Shown here: positions 33,429 through 43,204 of the stretch, piece after piece
Layout: each line of letters begins with the position of its first letter
Position numbering within the stretch: the stretch's first letter is position 1
Notes under the pieces: generated by a model
Told to the model about the DNA's origin: nothing
What the model saw: the letters and a program-made list of their open reading frames with translations, nothing else
The model's database searches: none
Made by a program: the position numbers and the translations under genes
Source: [Actinomadura] parvosata subsp. kistnae
GTDB lineage: Bacteria; Actinomycetota; Actinomycetes; Streptosporangiales; Streptosporangiaceae
Assembly: GCF_900323885.1 (NCBI RefSeq)
Contig: NZ_OOHJ01000011.1
Location: 310,001-374,000, forward strand
DNA length: 64,000 bases
Reading direction: 5' to 3'

Positions 33429-34061
33429 TCACGTGCGCGCGTCCTCGGCGAGCGCGGGCACGAGGGAGGCCAGGAAGTCCCTGATCGCGCGCTCCATCCG
33501 CACCGAGTCGCGGTCGAACAGCCACTGGGCCTGCACGCCGTTGATGAGCGCGATCGTCATCGTGGCCAGCGTCTCGGGGTCGCTGGACGAGCGCAGCTCC
33601 CCGCGCTCGGCCAGGGCCTGGAACGCCATGGCGTAGAAGCGGCGCAGCATCCGGTAGCGCTCGGTGTAGTAGGCGTGCGCCGGGTGGTGCGGCGAGGTGG
33701 CCTCCCCCGAGACGACGCAGTGCAGCTCCATGAGGCCGGGCTGCAGCTCGTTGTCGAGGATGATGGCGAGCATGCCGCGCAGGCTCTCGACCGGGTTGGC
33801 GCTCGCGTCGAGGGCGTGCGCCGACTCCAGGTAGGCGGTGCCGCGCTCGTCGCGCAGCGCCAGCACGGCGGCCAGCAGCTCCTCCTTGCTGGAGAAGTGG
33901 TGCAGCAGGCCCGTGTAGCTGATGCCGGCGCGCCTGGCGATGTCCTTCATGGTCGCGCCGTAGAAGCCGGTCTGGCCGAAGGCGTCCACGCAGGCCTCGA
34001 CGACCTTGCGGCGGATCGCCGCCGTCTTGGCGTACGGCCCGCGGGCGGCGCTCTGCGTCAC
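33429..34061 (-). CDS. TetR-family repressor of the glycoside locus
   Basis: 210 aa. HTH at 20-65 (FGQTGFYGATMKDIARRAGISYTGLLHHF), then an all-helical ligand domain (TMTIALINGVQAQWLFD). It is divergent from GH1. Three related 26-bp dyads (34082, 34145, 41222) sit before this gene, before GH1 and before the beta-glucuronidase gene, which makes it the likely local repressor of all of them. The setting resembles UidR controlling uidA in enterics, but that parallel is inference. Confidence 0.88.
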   Translation of the reverse strand: MTQSAARGPYAKTAAIRRKVVEACVDAFGQTGFYGATMKDIARRAGISYTGLLHHFSSKEELLAAVLALRDERGTAYLESAHALDASANPVESLRGMLAIILDNELQPGLMELHCVVSGEATSPHHPAHAYYTERYRMLRRFYAMAFQALAERGELRSSSDPETLATMTIALINGVQAQWLFDRDSVRMERAIRDFLASLVPALAEDART

Positions 34062-34081
34062 GTTCTCCTCCGGCGGCAGCT

Positions 34082-34107
34082 CAAATTCGTACCTCTATTC
34101 GGTTTTT
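34082..34107. promoter_or_regulatory. operator copy 1 (tetR promoter)
   Basis: A weaker 26-bp match (17 of 26) to the inverse complement of the 41222 dyad, with AAATTCG on one side and ATTCGGTTTTT on the other, 20 bp upstream of the TetR start. Confidence 0.45.
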
Positions 34108-34144
34108 ATGGTAGCGCGCCGAGATCATCCAGGAGGGCCCACCC

Positions 34145-34170
34145 CAAAACAGTATCGCAATACGAGTTTC
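34145..34170. promoter_or_regulatory. operator copy 2 (GH1 promoter)
   Basis: Contains ATCGCAATACGAGTTTC, identical over 17 bp to the 41222 site; the other arm is degenerate. Located 46 bp before the GH1 start. Confidence 0.65.
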
Positions 34171-34216
34171 GGTGTTACTGTGTGCCGACCCGGCACCAGC
34201 GAGCAAGGAACGAACG

Positions 34217-35410
34217 ATGACCCGACCCGGATTCCTTTGGGGAGCAGCGACCGCGCCACACCAGGTGGAGGGGAACAACGTCAACAGCGACTGGTGGCTG
34301 CTCGAACAGCGGATGCCGGGCATGGAGCGCAGCGGCGACGCGTGCGACAGCTACCACCGCTACGCCGAGGACATGCGCCTGCTGGCCGAGGCCGGGCTCA
34401 ACACCTACCGCTTCGGGATCGAATGGGCACGCGTCGAGCCGGCCCCCGGCCGGTTCTCCCGCGCCGAGCTGGCCCACTACCGCAGGATGATCGACACCGC
34501 CCTCGGCCTGGGGCTCACCCCCGTCATCACGCTGCACCACTTCACCAACCCGCGCTGGTTCGCCGAGGACCAGGGCTGGATGGGCGAGCGGGCGATCGAG
34601 CGGTTCCGCGCGTACGTCCAGGAGGTGACCCGCATCCTGGACGGCGTCGAGTGGGTCTGCACGATCAACGAGCCCAACATGCTCGCCCTGATGGTCACGA
34701 TGAGCAGGGCCGCGCAGTCCGGCGACGCCAGGTCGTGGATGAGCCCCACCGTGGAGGGCGCCGCCCGGCCCGTCCTGCCGGACCCCGACCCGAAGGTCGG
34801 GCACCGCCTGGCCGAGGCGCACGACGCCGCCCGCGAGGTGCTGCGCGAGCACACCGGCGCCGCCGTCGGCTGGACCGTGGCCTGCCAGGCGCTCACCGCG
34901 ACGCCCGGCAACGAGGAGCGGCTGCGCGAGCTGCGCCACGTCCGCGAGGACCTGTACCTGGAGGCCGCCCGCGGCGACGACTTCATCGGCGTGCAGTCCT
35001 ACTCCAGCCAGGCCGTGGACGAGCACGGCATCGTCCCCCACGCCCAGGGCCCCGACACCACGATGACCGGCAACGCCTACCGGCCCGACGCCATCGGCAT
35101 CGCCGTCCGCCACGCCTGGGAGGCCACCGGCCACACGCCGATCCTCATCACCGAGAACGGCATCGCCACCCCCGACGACACCCGCCGCATCGCCTACACC
35201 AGCGAGGCGCTGCGGCACCTGTTCGCCTGCATGGACGAGGGCATCGACGTGCGCGGCTACATCCACTGGACCGCGATCGACAACTTCGAGTGGGGCCACT
35301 GGGGGCCCACGTTCGGGCTCATGGCCGTGGATCGCGAGACGTTCGAGCGCACCCCGAAGCCGAGCCTGGCCTGGCTGGGCGAGGTCGCCCGCCGCGGTGG
35401 CCCCGCCTGA
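34217..35410 (+). CDS. glycoside hydrolase family 1 (beta-glucosidase-like)
   Basis: 397 aa from ATG 34217 (AAGGAAC upstream). Family 1 signatures: N-terminal FLWGAATAPHQVEGN, acid/base Glu in CTINEPNMLA, nucleophile Glu in ILITENGIAT, and the aglycone-side WTAIDNFEWGHW. Slightly short for GH1 (usually 440-480) but complete. Cytoplasmic. First gene of GH1-MFS-GH78, so it probably removes glucose (or galactose/fucose) from glycosides brought in by the MFS permease. Confidence 0.88.
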   Translation: MTRPGFLWGAATAPHQVEGNNVNSDWWLLEQRMPGMERSGDACDSYHRYAEDMRLLAEAGLNTYRFGIEWARVEPAPGRFSRAELAHYRRMIDTALGLGLTPVITLHHFTNPRWFAEDQGWMGERAIERFRAYVQEVTRILDGVEWVCTINEPNMLALMVTMSRAAQSGDARSWMSPTVEGAARPVLPDPDPKVGHRLAEAHDAAREVLREHTGAAVGWTVACQALTATPGNEERLRELRHVREDLYLEAARGDDFIGVQSYSSQAVDEHGIVPHAQGPDTTMTGNAYRPDAIGIAVRHAWEATGHTPILITENGIATPDDTRRIAYTSEALRHLFACMDEGIDVRGYIHWTAIDNFEWGHWGPTFGLMAVDRETFERTPKPSLAWLGEVARRGGPA

Positions 35411-35466
35411 CGACCGCCACCTCGTCACAGCAGTCCTGGCCCTGGCTTCTCTCGGAAGGCGTGCTC

Positions 35467-36759
35467 ATGGCCACTCCCCCCACTGCCGACCCCTCCTCCG
35501 GCACCCGCACCTCCGGCGACCTGCCGAGGGCGAGCGCCGGCTACATCTTCTGGATGATGGCCGCCAACTTCGGCATCTCCATGGCGTTCGTCGTGCCGCT
35601 GTCGTTCTCGCTCGCGGTGCGGATCGACGAGCTCGCGCCCGGTCGCGAGGAGGTGCTGGGGTACGTCACCGGCACCGCCCAGACGATCTACCTCGTGCTC
35701 AGCCCGCTGCTCGGCGTGTGGAGCGACCGCACCCGCAGCCGTCTCGGCCGCCGCCGCCCGTTCATGCTCGCCGGCCTGGCCCTGGGCCTGACGGCGCTGG
35801 CCTGCATCGCGGTCGCGCCGAACGTCCTGCTGGTGGGGGCCTGCTGGATCGTCGCGCTGCTGGGCTGGGCGACCGCCGCGCAGGCCATCCTGAACGTGCA
35901 GGCCGACCGCATCCCCGAGGAGCAACGCGGCAGGATCGGCGGGTTCACCGGGCTGACCGGGCAGATCGCGCCCATCGTCGGCGTCGGGATCACCACCGCC
36001 GTGACCGGCAGCACGTTCCTCGTCTTCGTCCTGCCCGGCCTCGTCGGCGCGGCGCTGCTCGCGGTGTTCCTCGTCGTGGGCGGGGAGGACGACACGCGCG
36101 GCGCCGTGCACTCCGCTCCCGTGTCGGTGCGTACGCTGGCCTCCAGCTACGTGTTCAATCCCCGCAAACATCCGGACTTCGGGTGGAACTGGCTGGGCCG
36201 CCTGCTGTTCTTCCTCGGGCTGTACTTCAACACCACGTTCACCACGTTCTTCTACGCCCAGCGCCTCGACCTGCCGGTACGCGAGGTCGCCGGCACGGTG
36301 GCCGTCATCGGCGTGGTCGGCGTCGTCGCGGCGGCCGTCGGCGCGGTCGGCGGCGGCCTGCTGTCGGACAAGCTGCGCAGGCGCCGGCTGTTCGCCCTCG
36401 TCGGGGCGCTGTTCTTCGTCGCGGGCGGCATCGTCGAAGCCTTCGCCGGCTCCTTCCTCGTCCTGCTCGCCGGCTCCGTGCTGATGCAGCTCGCGATCGC
36501 GTTCTTCAGCGCGGTGGACCAGGCGATCGTGCTGGCCGTGCTGCCGAGCCGGGAGGAGGCCGGGCGTTACATGGCGGTGGTGGCGTTCGCGCACAAGCTG
36601 CCGAGCGCGGTCGCGCCGCTGATCGCGCCGTTCGTCATCGGCGTCGGGGCGAGCGCCGGTTCCGGTGAGAAGAACTACACGCTGCTGTACCTCATGGGGG
36701 CCGCGCTGGCGCTGGCCGGCGGGCTGCTGGTGTTCACCCGGGTGAAGGGGGTGCGCTGA
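35467..36759 (+). CDS. MFS sugar/glycoside permease (GPH/SLC45-like)
   Basis: 430 aa from ATG 35467 with GGAAGG upstream. Twelve hydrophobic helices; loop GVWSDRTRSRLGRRRPFM after helix 2 is the mark of the glycoside-pentoside-hexuronide/sucrose-type branch, and GGLLSDKLRRRRLFALVG is its second-half counterpart. Placed between GH1 and GH78, it most likely imports intact plant glycosides. The next gene begins 3 bp after its stop. Confidence 0.85.
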   Translation: MATPPTADPSSGTRTSGDLPRASAGYIFWMMAANFGISMAFVVPLSFSLAVRIDELAPGREEVLGYVTGTAQTIYLVLSPLLGVWSDRTRSRLGRRRPFMLAGLALGLTALACIAVAPNVLLVGACWIVALLGWATAAQAILNVQADRIPEEQRGRIGGFTGLTGQIAPIVGVGITTAVTGSTFLVFVLPGLVGAALLAVFLVVGGEDDTRGAVHSAPVSVRTLASSYVFNPRKHPDFGWNWLGRLLFFLGLYFNTTFTTFFYAQRLDLPVREVAGTVAVIGVVGVVAAAVGAVGGGLLSDKLRRRRLFALVGALFFVAGGIVEAFAGSFLVLLAGSVLMQLAIAFFSAVDQAIVLAVLPSREEAGRYMAVVAFAHKLPSAVAPLIAPFVIGVGASAGSGEKNYTLLYLMGAALALAGGLLVFTRVKGVR

Positions 36760-36761
36760 GC

Positions 36762-39390
36762 GTGGGCGCGGCACCGTACGACCTGCGCGTCGCCACCGGC
36801 GGCGACCGGTTCCCCGTCTCCGAGGAGCGGCCCGCGCTGTCCTGGAAGCTCCCAGCGGCGTGGGACCGGCAGGACGGCTACGACCTGCAACTCCGGGTGG
36901 ACGACTCGGAGCACGCGGTGGCGGACGTCGGCTCCGCCCGCCACCTGTTCGTCGGCTGGCCGCTGCCGCCGCTGCGCAGCCGCCAGTCCGTACGGTGGCG
37001 GGTCCGCACCCGGCGCGGCGAGGAGCGCTCGCCCTGGTCGGCATGGCATGCCTTCGAGTCGGGCCTGCTGAATGACGACTGGTCGGCACGCTGGATCTCC
37101 CCGCGCGAAGACGCCGTCCGGCAGGAGGGCGGCCGGCCCGCGTACGTGCTCACCGGCAGCGTGCACCTGCGGGAGGGCATCGCCCACGCCCGCCTGTACG
37201 CCACCGCGCTCGGCCTCTACGAGGCGTTCGTGAACGGCACCCGCGCCGGCACCGCCGAGCTGGCCCCGGGCTCCACCTCCTACGGCGACACGCTGCACGC
37301 CCAGGCCGCCGACGTCACCGGCCTGCTCAGGAGCGGCGCCAACGACCTGGAGATCGTGCTGTCGGACGGCTGGTACCGGGGCAGCAACGGCACCTGGCGC
37401 AAGCGCGACTGCTGGGGCACGACCACCGCGGCCCGGCTCCAGCTCCACGTCCGCTACGCCGACGGCACCGAGACGGTCACGGGCACTGACGGGAGCTGGA
37501 CGTCGCGGCGCGCCGCCATCGTCCGGGCCGACCTGATGAACGGCCAGACGACCGACTTCACCGCCCCGCCGGGCCCGCGCACCCCGTGCTGGTGGACGCG
37601 GTGACCGCCCCGCCGATCTCCTGGTCCCCGCCCCGCCGGTCCGCCGGGTCGAGCGGCGCGCCCCGCTCTCGGTGACCCGGCTCGACGGCGGCGCGTGCGT
37701 CGTGGACTTCGGCCAGAACGCCTCCGGCTGGATCACGCTCACCGACCTGGGCCCGTCCGGCACCCGCACGGTGATCGACCACGGCGAGCACCTGGACCCC
37801 GCCGGCGACCTCACCACGAGCCACCTGGACAGCCGGCGGCCGGGCGAGGCGCCGATCCCGTTCGTGCAGCGCGACGAGGTCGTCTCGTCGGGGCGGCCGG
37901 GCGAGGTGTTCGAGCCGCGCCACACCGTGCACGGCTTCCGCTACGCGCGCCTGTCCCGGCACGTGGACCCGGCGAGCGTCACCATGCGGGTCGTGCACAC
38001 GGACCTGCGCCCGACCGCCACCTTCGCCTGCAGCCACGACGACCTCAACCGGCTGCACGAGGCGGCCCGCTGGAGCTTCCGCGGCAACGCCGTGGACCTC
38101 CCGACCGACTGCCCCACCCGCGAACGCCTCGGCTGGACGGGCGACTACCAGATCTTCGCCCCGACCGCCGCCCGCCTGTTCGACGTGGACGGCTTCAGCC
38201 GCAAGTGGCTGCGCTCGGTCCGCGACGACCAGCTCGCCGACGGCCGCGTGGTCAACTCCTCCCCCGACCCCAACCGGCTCAAGACGCACGACGACCCGAT
38301 GGCGGAGGCGATCACCGGCTCGGCCGGGTGGGGCGACGCCGTCGTCCTGGTGCCGTGGGTGCTGTACGAGACGTACGGCGACACCCTGGTCCTGGCCGAG
38401 AACTGGCCCGCGATGCGCCGCTGGGTCGAGTGGGCGCTCGCGACCGCCCGCGACACCCGGCACTCCTCCCGTACCGGGAAGCTCCCGCACGAGCGGTACC
38501 TGTGGGACGGCTCCTTCCACTGGGGCGAGTGGCTGGAGCCGAAGCGGCGCGCGCCCGACGGCACGCTCGTGGACCCCGTGATGAGCGACCCCATCGCCTG
38601 GTACACGGCCGACAAGGGCGAGGTCGGCACCGCCTACCTCTACCGCTCCACCCGCACGATCGCCGCCGTCGCCGGCGTGCTCGGCCACGCCGAGGACGCG
38701 GCCCGCTACCGCGAGACGGCCAGGAGGGTGCGTGACGCGTGGCGGACGGAGTTCCTGGACGCCGGCGGCCGCACCGGCGCCGGCACGCAGGCGAGCTACG
38801 TGCGCGCCCTGGCCTTCGGCCTCGTCCCGCCGGAGCTGCGCGAGAAGGCGGCCCGCCACCTCGTCGACCTGATCGGCGCGGCCGGCGGCCACCTCGGCAC
38901 CGGCTTCCTGTCCACGGCCGACCTGCTGCCCGTCCTCGCCGACACCGGCCACGCCGACGTCGCCTACGCGGTGCTGCTCCGGCGGACCTCCCCGTCGTGG
39001 CTGGGCATGCTGGACCGGGGCGCGACGACGATCTGGGAGGACTGGGACGGCGTCGCCGACGACGGCACCGCCACCGCTTCGCTCAACCACTACAGCAAGG
39101 GCGCGGTCGTCCGCTTCCTGCACACCCACACGCTCGGCCTGCGGCAGGCGCCCGGCTCGGTCGCCTGGGAGTCGTTCGTCGTCGCGCCGGTGCCCGACGC
39201 GGCGGTCACCTGGGCCGAGGGGACGTTCGACGGCCCGCAGGGGCGGATCGCCGTCGCCTGGCGGGTGGCGGACGGCCGGCTGACCATCGCGGCCGACGTG
39301 CCCGGCGGCTCGCGCGCGGACATCCGCTTCCCGGACGGCACCACGTTCAGCGCCGGCCCCGGGCACTTCTCCCGGAGCCGGCCCCTGTAG
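36762..39390 (+). pseudogene. GH78 alpha-L-rhamnosidase, two frame breaks near 37577 and 37628
   Basis: N-terminal part from GTG 36762 has the Fn3-like and lectin-like domains of GH78 (VRWRVRTRRGEERSPWSAWH; YATALGLYEAFVNGTRAG; LSDGWYRGSNG). After DFTAPPG the frame slips one base back to give HPVLVDAVTAPPISWS, then one base back again to VRRVERRAPLSVTRLDGG and the catalytic (alpha/alpha)6 domain (DLPTDCPTRERLGWTGDYQ with the acidic catalytic motif; GATTIWEDWDG). Both breaks equal single-base losses beside C/G runs, 50 bp apart. As read it is not translatable; corrected it is a normal 877-residue enzyme. Role: rhamnose removal from plant glycosides. Confidence 0.85.
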
Positions 39391-39394
39391 AGGA

Positions 39395-41176
39395 CTACGG
39401 CCTGCGGCCCGCGAGCCCGGTCCAGCGGGCCCGCAGGGCGTGGGCCGCGGCCTTGGGCCTGCGGTCGCGGGTGAACACGCCCTTCCTGTTGCCGTCCACG
39501 CGGTGGATGCCGTCGGAGGTCTGGAAGTCGGCGAAGTTCCACACGTGCTCGCCGACGAACGCCTCGATCCGGTCGAACACGCGATGGTTCATCGCCAGGT
39601 ACGCCTGCTGGTACTCCTCCGTCCACGGCGTGTCCCACACCGAGTGCAGGCCGGGCATGGTGTCGGCGCCGTACTCCGTCATCATGATCGGTTTGCCGAA
39701 CCTCTCCGCCCACCCGCGCAGGTCGCGCTCCAGGTACGTCTCGGCGGTGGCCAGGTCGCCGGTGGCGATGTACCAGCCGTAGTAGCGGTTGAGGCACAGG
39801 ACGTCGAACAGGTCGGCGATGCGGTCGTTGTCGTGGGTGGCGAAGATGACGGCGGCGTAGCAGACGGGCCGGGTGGGGTCGAGCTTGCGGGTCAGCTCCA
39901 CCAGCGGCTCGAAGTACTCGCGGGCGCCGTCCTCGGCCGAGGACGGCTCGTTGGCGACGCACCACATGACGACGCTGGGATGGTTCTTGTCGCGGGCGAT
40001 CAGCTCCCTGATCGCCTGGGCGTGTGCCTCGCGGGTCTCGTCGCCGAACGTCTCCGGGGAGAACGTCGGCCGGGGCGGCACGCCGGTGAGCCCGCCCTGC
40101 ACCGCCAGGTTCAGCCCGACGGCGGCGGTCTCGTCGATGACGACGATGCCGTGCCGGTCGGCGAACTCCATCACCTCCTCCGCGTACGGGTAGTGCGAGG
40201 TGCGGAAGGAGTTCGCGCCGATCCAGTCCATGAGCTGGAAGTCGTGCACGAGGTAGGCGTCGTCGTGGCCCTTGCCGCGCACGGGCGTGTCCTCGTGCTT
40301 GCCGAAGCCGGTGAAGTAGAACGGCTCGCCGTTGATGAGGAAGCTCGTGCCCCGGACCTCGACGGTGCGCACGCCGAACGGCTCGGTGTAGACGTCGCTC
40401 ACCCGGTCGCCGTCGAGCACCTCCACGACCAGGCCGTAGAGGTAGGCCGCGCCGGGCCGCCACAGCGTCACGTCGGGGATGCGCAGCACGCCGTTCGCGC
40501 CCTCGCCGGTGGCGACCTCGGCGCCGTCCGCGTCCACGACCCGGACCCGCACACCGGCCGGGCCGCTGGTCCTGACGGAGTAACCGACCGTCCCGGTGTC
40601 CCCCTCGACGCCCGGCACGATCGTGACGTCCTCGACGTGCAGGTGGGGGACGCTGTAGAGCCACACGGAGCGGGCCAGGCCGGCGTAGTTGGAGAAGTCG
40701 TGCAGGTACGTCTGCCGCCGCCGCCCGTCGGCGGTGACGGTGATCGTGCCGGGCGGGATGGTGCGGCCGGTCAGCTCATTGCCGACGCCGATGGTGAGCC
40801 GGAACTCGTGGCCCGCCGTCACGTGCTCGGTGACGTCGGCCTCGAACGGCGTGTAGCCGCCCGCGTGCTCGGCCACCAGCACGTCGTCCACGTACACCCG
40901 GCCTTCGTGCGTGGCGGCGTCCACCCGCACCCGCACCCGCTCCCCCGCCCAGCCGCGCGGCACCCGCACGCTGCGCTGGTACCACACCCAGCCGACGTGG
41001 TCGCGGATCTCCCGGTCGGTGAACAGGTCGTTGTAGCTGGCCGGCACGGCGGCCTCGAGCGGCGTGTCGAGCCTCCCGCCCCAGGGCCGCTCGCCGGCGG
41101 CGGCATCGATGGCGAACCGCCACAGACCGTCCAGGTTGACCAGCTCGCGGGTGGGGGTGGCACGTGGCCTCAGCAT
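39395..41176 (-). CDS. uidA: beta-glucuronidase (GH2)
   Basis: 593 aa. Three GH2 domains: jelly-roll (YNDLFTDREIRDHVGWVWYQRS), immunoglobulin-like, and TIM barrel with acid/base Glu in WCVANEPSS and nucleophile Glu in IMMTEYGADTMPGLHS. The late block EEYQQAYLAMNHRVFDRI and VWNFADFQTSDGIHRVDGNRKGVFTRDR follows E. coli GusA closely, so glucuronide specificity is well supported. It ends 4 bp from the convergent GH78 gene; its promoter carries the best copy of the TetR-linked operator. Cytoplasmic. Confidence 0.92.
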   Translation of the reverse strand: MLRPRATPTRELVNLDGLWRFAIDAAAGERPWGGRLDTPLEAAVPASYNDLFTDREIRDHVGWVWYQRSVRVPRGWAGERVRVRVDAATHEGRVYVDDVLVAEHAGGYTPFEADVTEHVTAGHEFRLTIGVGNELTGRTIPPGTITVTADGRRRQTYLHDFSNYAGLARSVWLYSVPHLHVEDVTIVPGVEGDTGTVGYSVRTSGPAGVRVRVVDADGAEVATGEGANGVLRIPDVTLWRPGAAYLYGLVVEVLDGDRVSDVYTEPFGVRTVEVRGTSFLINGEPFYFTGFGKHEDTPVRGKGHDDAYLVHDFQLMDWIGANSFRTSHYPYAEEVMEFADRHGIVVIDETAAVGLNLAVQGGLTGVPPRPTFSPETFGDETREAHAQAIRELIARDKNHPSVVMWCVANEPSSAEDGAREYFEPLVELTRKLDPTRPVCYAAVIFATHDNDRIADLFDVLCLNRYYGWYIATGDLATAETYLERDLRGWAERFGKPIMMTEYGADTMPGLHSVWDTPWTEEYQQAYLAMNHRVFDRIEAFVGEHVWNFADFQTSDGIHRVDGNRKGVFTRDRRPKAAAHALRARWTGLAGRRP

Positions 41177-41221
41177 GGCAAAGCCTCCTCAGCGGCGTCT
41201 ATGACGCCTCACCCTAGCATC

Positions 41222-41247
41222 GAAACTCGAATCGCAATACGAGTTTC
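41222..41247. promoter_or_regulatory. operator copy 3 (beta-glucuronidase promoter)
   Basis: GAAACTCG-N10-CGAGTTTC: perfect 8-bp arms, 22 of 26 positions palindromic. It lies 45 bp upstream of the beta-glucuronidase start and just after the stop of the next operon. Confidence 0.75.
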
Positions 41248-42183
41248 AGGGCCGCACCCGCTCACCGGCCCGGACGAAGCGGGCGTGCGCGGCGAGGGGG
41301 TCGGGGAGCCGGTCGAGGGCGGCGAGCCAGCTCGCCCCTGCGGCGCCGTCCCGGGCGGTGAGCAGTTCGTGGCCGTCCAGCAGGGCGGTGACCGCCGCGC
41401 GTACGGGGCCGTCGGCGGTCAGGACGCCGCCCGCCAGCACGATCGGCCCTTCCCGGTGCACCCGGTTCGCCGTGGCGGCCAGGCGGCGGGCCGCTTCGGT
41501 GACGACGCCGGCGGCGCGGGGTCGCCGGCCGCGGCGGCCTCGGTCACGAGGGGTGCGGCGGCGGCCACCACTGTCGGCTCGGCCTGGGCGAGGCGGACGA
41601 CGCGGTCGGCCCGCCGGCGCGGTGCCCCCGTCACGGCGAAGTGCGCGCTGACCAGCTCGACCAGCGGCCCGCTCGTCAGCCCGCGATCGAGGGCGCGGAC
41701 GGCCTCGCGGATCCCGGCGCGGCCGATCCAGAAGCCGCCGCCCTCGTCGCCGAGCAGCCAGCCGAGCCCGTCGGCCACGTCCGTGACGGCGTGGCGGGCG
41801 AAGCGGGCGGCCGCCGCGCCGGTGCCGGCGAGCAGCACCGTGCCGGACGGGGCGGGGGTGCCGGCCGCGTAGGCGACGTCCACGTCCCCGACCAGCCGGG
41901 GCGGCGCGGTGAGGCCGCACGCGGCCCACACCTGGCGCAGCGTCCCGGCGAAGTGCTCGTCCGCGCCCGCCACGCCCGCGACCGAGCCGGCCACCAGCGA
42001 CGGGTCCAGGCCGTCGAGCGCGTCCCGCAGGGCCCGCTCGATCGCCGTCCCGGCCGCCGCGGCGCCTCGGGCGGCGGGGTTGCCGGGGCCGGCGACGCCG
42101 TAGCCGAGGCGGGTGCCGTCCGCCGCGTGCACGGCGGCCCTGGTGGTGGTGCCGCCGGCGTCGACGCCGGCGAAGAGCGTCAT
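41246..42183 (-). pseudogene. BadF/BadG-type amino-sugar kinase, frame-broken near 41505-41530
   Basis: N-terminal two thirds from ATG 42183 are a sugar-kinase/BadF ATPase: phosphate-1 motif FAGVDAGGTTTRAAV, phosphate-2 VLLAGTGAAAARFAR, then GLGWLLGDEGGGFWIGR typical of N-acetylglucosamine kinases. After EAAAAGDPAP the frame must slip back one base to continue GVVTEAARRLAATANRVHREGPIVLAGGVL (adenosine motif). Again a single-base loss in a GC run. Last gene of the RpiR-led operon; its start overlaps the previous stop (ATGA). Likely phosphorylates GlcNAc, MurNAc or a related sugar. Confidence 0.8.
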
Positions 42184-43204
42184 CGCAGCAGCCGCGCCGC
42201 GCCGGGCGCGAGGGTGAAGGCCGGGCCGCAGGGCTCGTACGTGCCGGTCGCCGGGTCGAAGGCGGCGGTGACGCCGCCGAGCCGCACCTCGGCCGGGGCG
42301 TCGAAGCGGGCGTTGCAGACCAGCCGCAGGCCCTCGGCGTAGTGGCCGATCAGCAGGTCGCCGGTGTGCTCGGCGGCCGTCCAGCCGGTCAGGTGCGGCG
42401 CCACCGGGCGCAGCCAGCAGGTGTTGAGGTCGCGGACGGCGGCGTAGCGGGCGGTCGGCTCGCCGTCGGGGCCGATGAGGGCGGGCCGGAAGCCCTCGCC
42501 GCGGGCCGGGTCGGGCGTCCAGTAGGTGAAGTACTGGATGCCGGTGTAGCCGTAGGCGAGGGCGGTGTTGACCTGCCAGGCCAGCTCGGCGGCGGTGGGC
42601 TCGCGGTGGCCGTCGTAGGCCAGCGTCTGCACGTACATCCAGGCCGGCAGGCCGGCGCGGCGGGCGTGCTCGCGCACGGTCGCGAGGTCGTCGAGGTAGC
42701 CGTCGTCGAAGCCGCCGGTCAGGAACGGGTAGCGGTCGAAGGAGAGCACGTCGGGGCGGACGAGCGCGGCGAACTCCCCACGTAGGCGTCGTAGGGGCCG
42801 GTGGCGTGGCTGGGCAGGAGGTTGGCGTAGGCGAAGGCGCCGGCCGCGCGCACGGCGGCGACCCCGGCCGCCACGCGGGGGAACTGCGCGGCGTGCGGCT
42901 CGTCCATGACGCCGATGCCGCGGAAGGAGCGGAACGGCCGGTAGTCGTCCACGACCTGCCGGATCAGCGGGCCGGGGTCGACGTCGAGGTCGCGCATGAG
43001 CACGTCCACGCGCGGGTCCGAGGCGACCAGCACGCCGAGGCCGGCCTCGTCGGCGCAGGCCAGCGCGTGCCGCAGGATGATCCGGTCGTTCAGGTAGTTG
43101 CCGGTGATGACCAGGTCGATGCCGGCGTCGGCGAGCTGGCGGTAGCGGGCCGGCGTCGTCTCGTGCGGGGGCGGCGGCCAGAAGGCGGCGATCGTCAGGC
43201 TCAC
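42180..43204 (-). pseudogene. unfamiliar TIM-barrel, glycosidase-like protein, frame-broken at about 42776
   Basis: Corrected, this is a 341-aa protein: ARYRQLADAGIDLVITGNYL, GIGVMDEPHAAQFPRV (an Asp-Glu pair at a strand end, glycosidase-like), ANLLPSHATGPYDAYVG, then after the break GEFAALVRPDVLSFDRYPFL, GIQYFTYWTP, and a small C-terminal beta domain with a GTYEPCGP motif. It resembles clan GH-A folds but I cannot assign a family. The break is a CCCC run (42776-42779) that reads as one base short. GTG start at 43204 overlaps the SIS gene stop. Probably hydrolyses the sugar imported by this operon. Confidence 0.65.
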
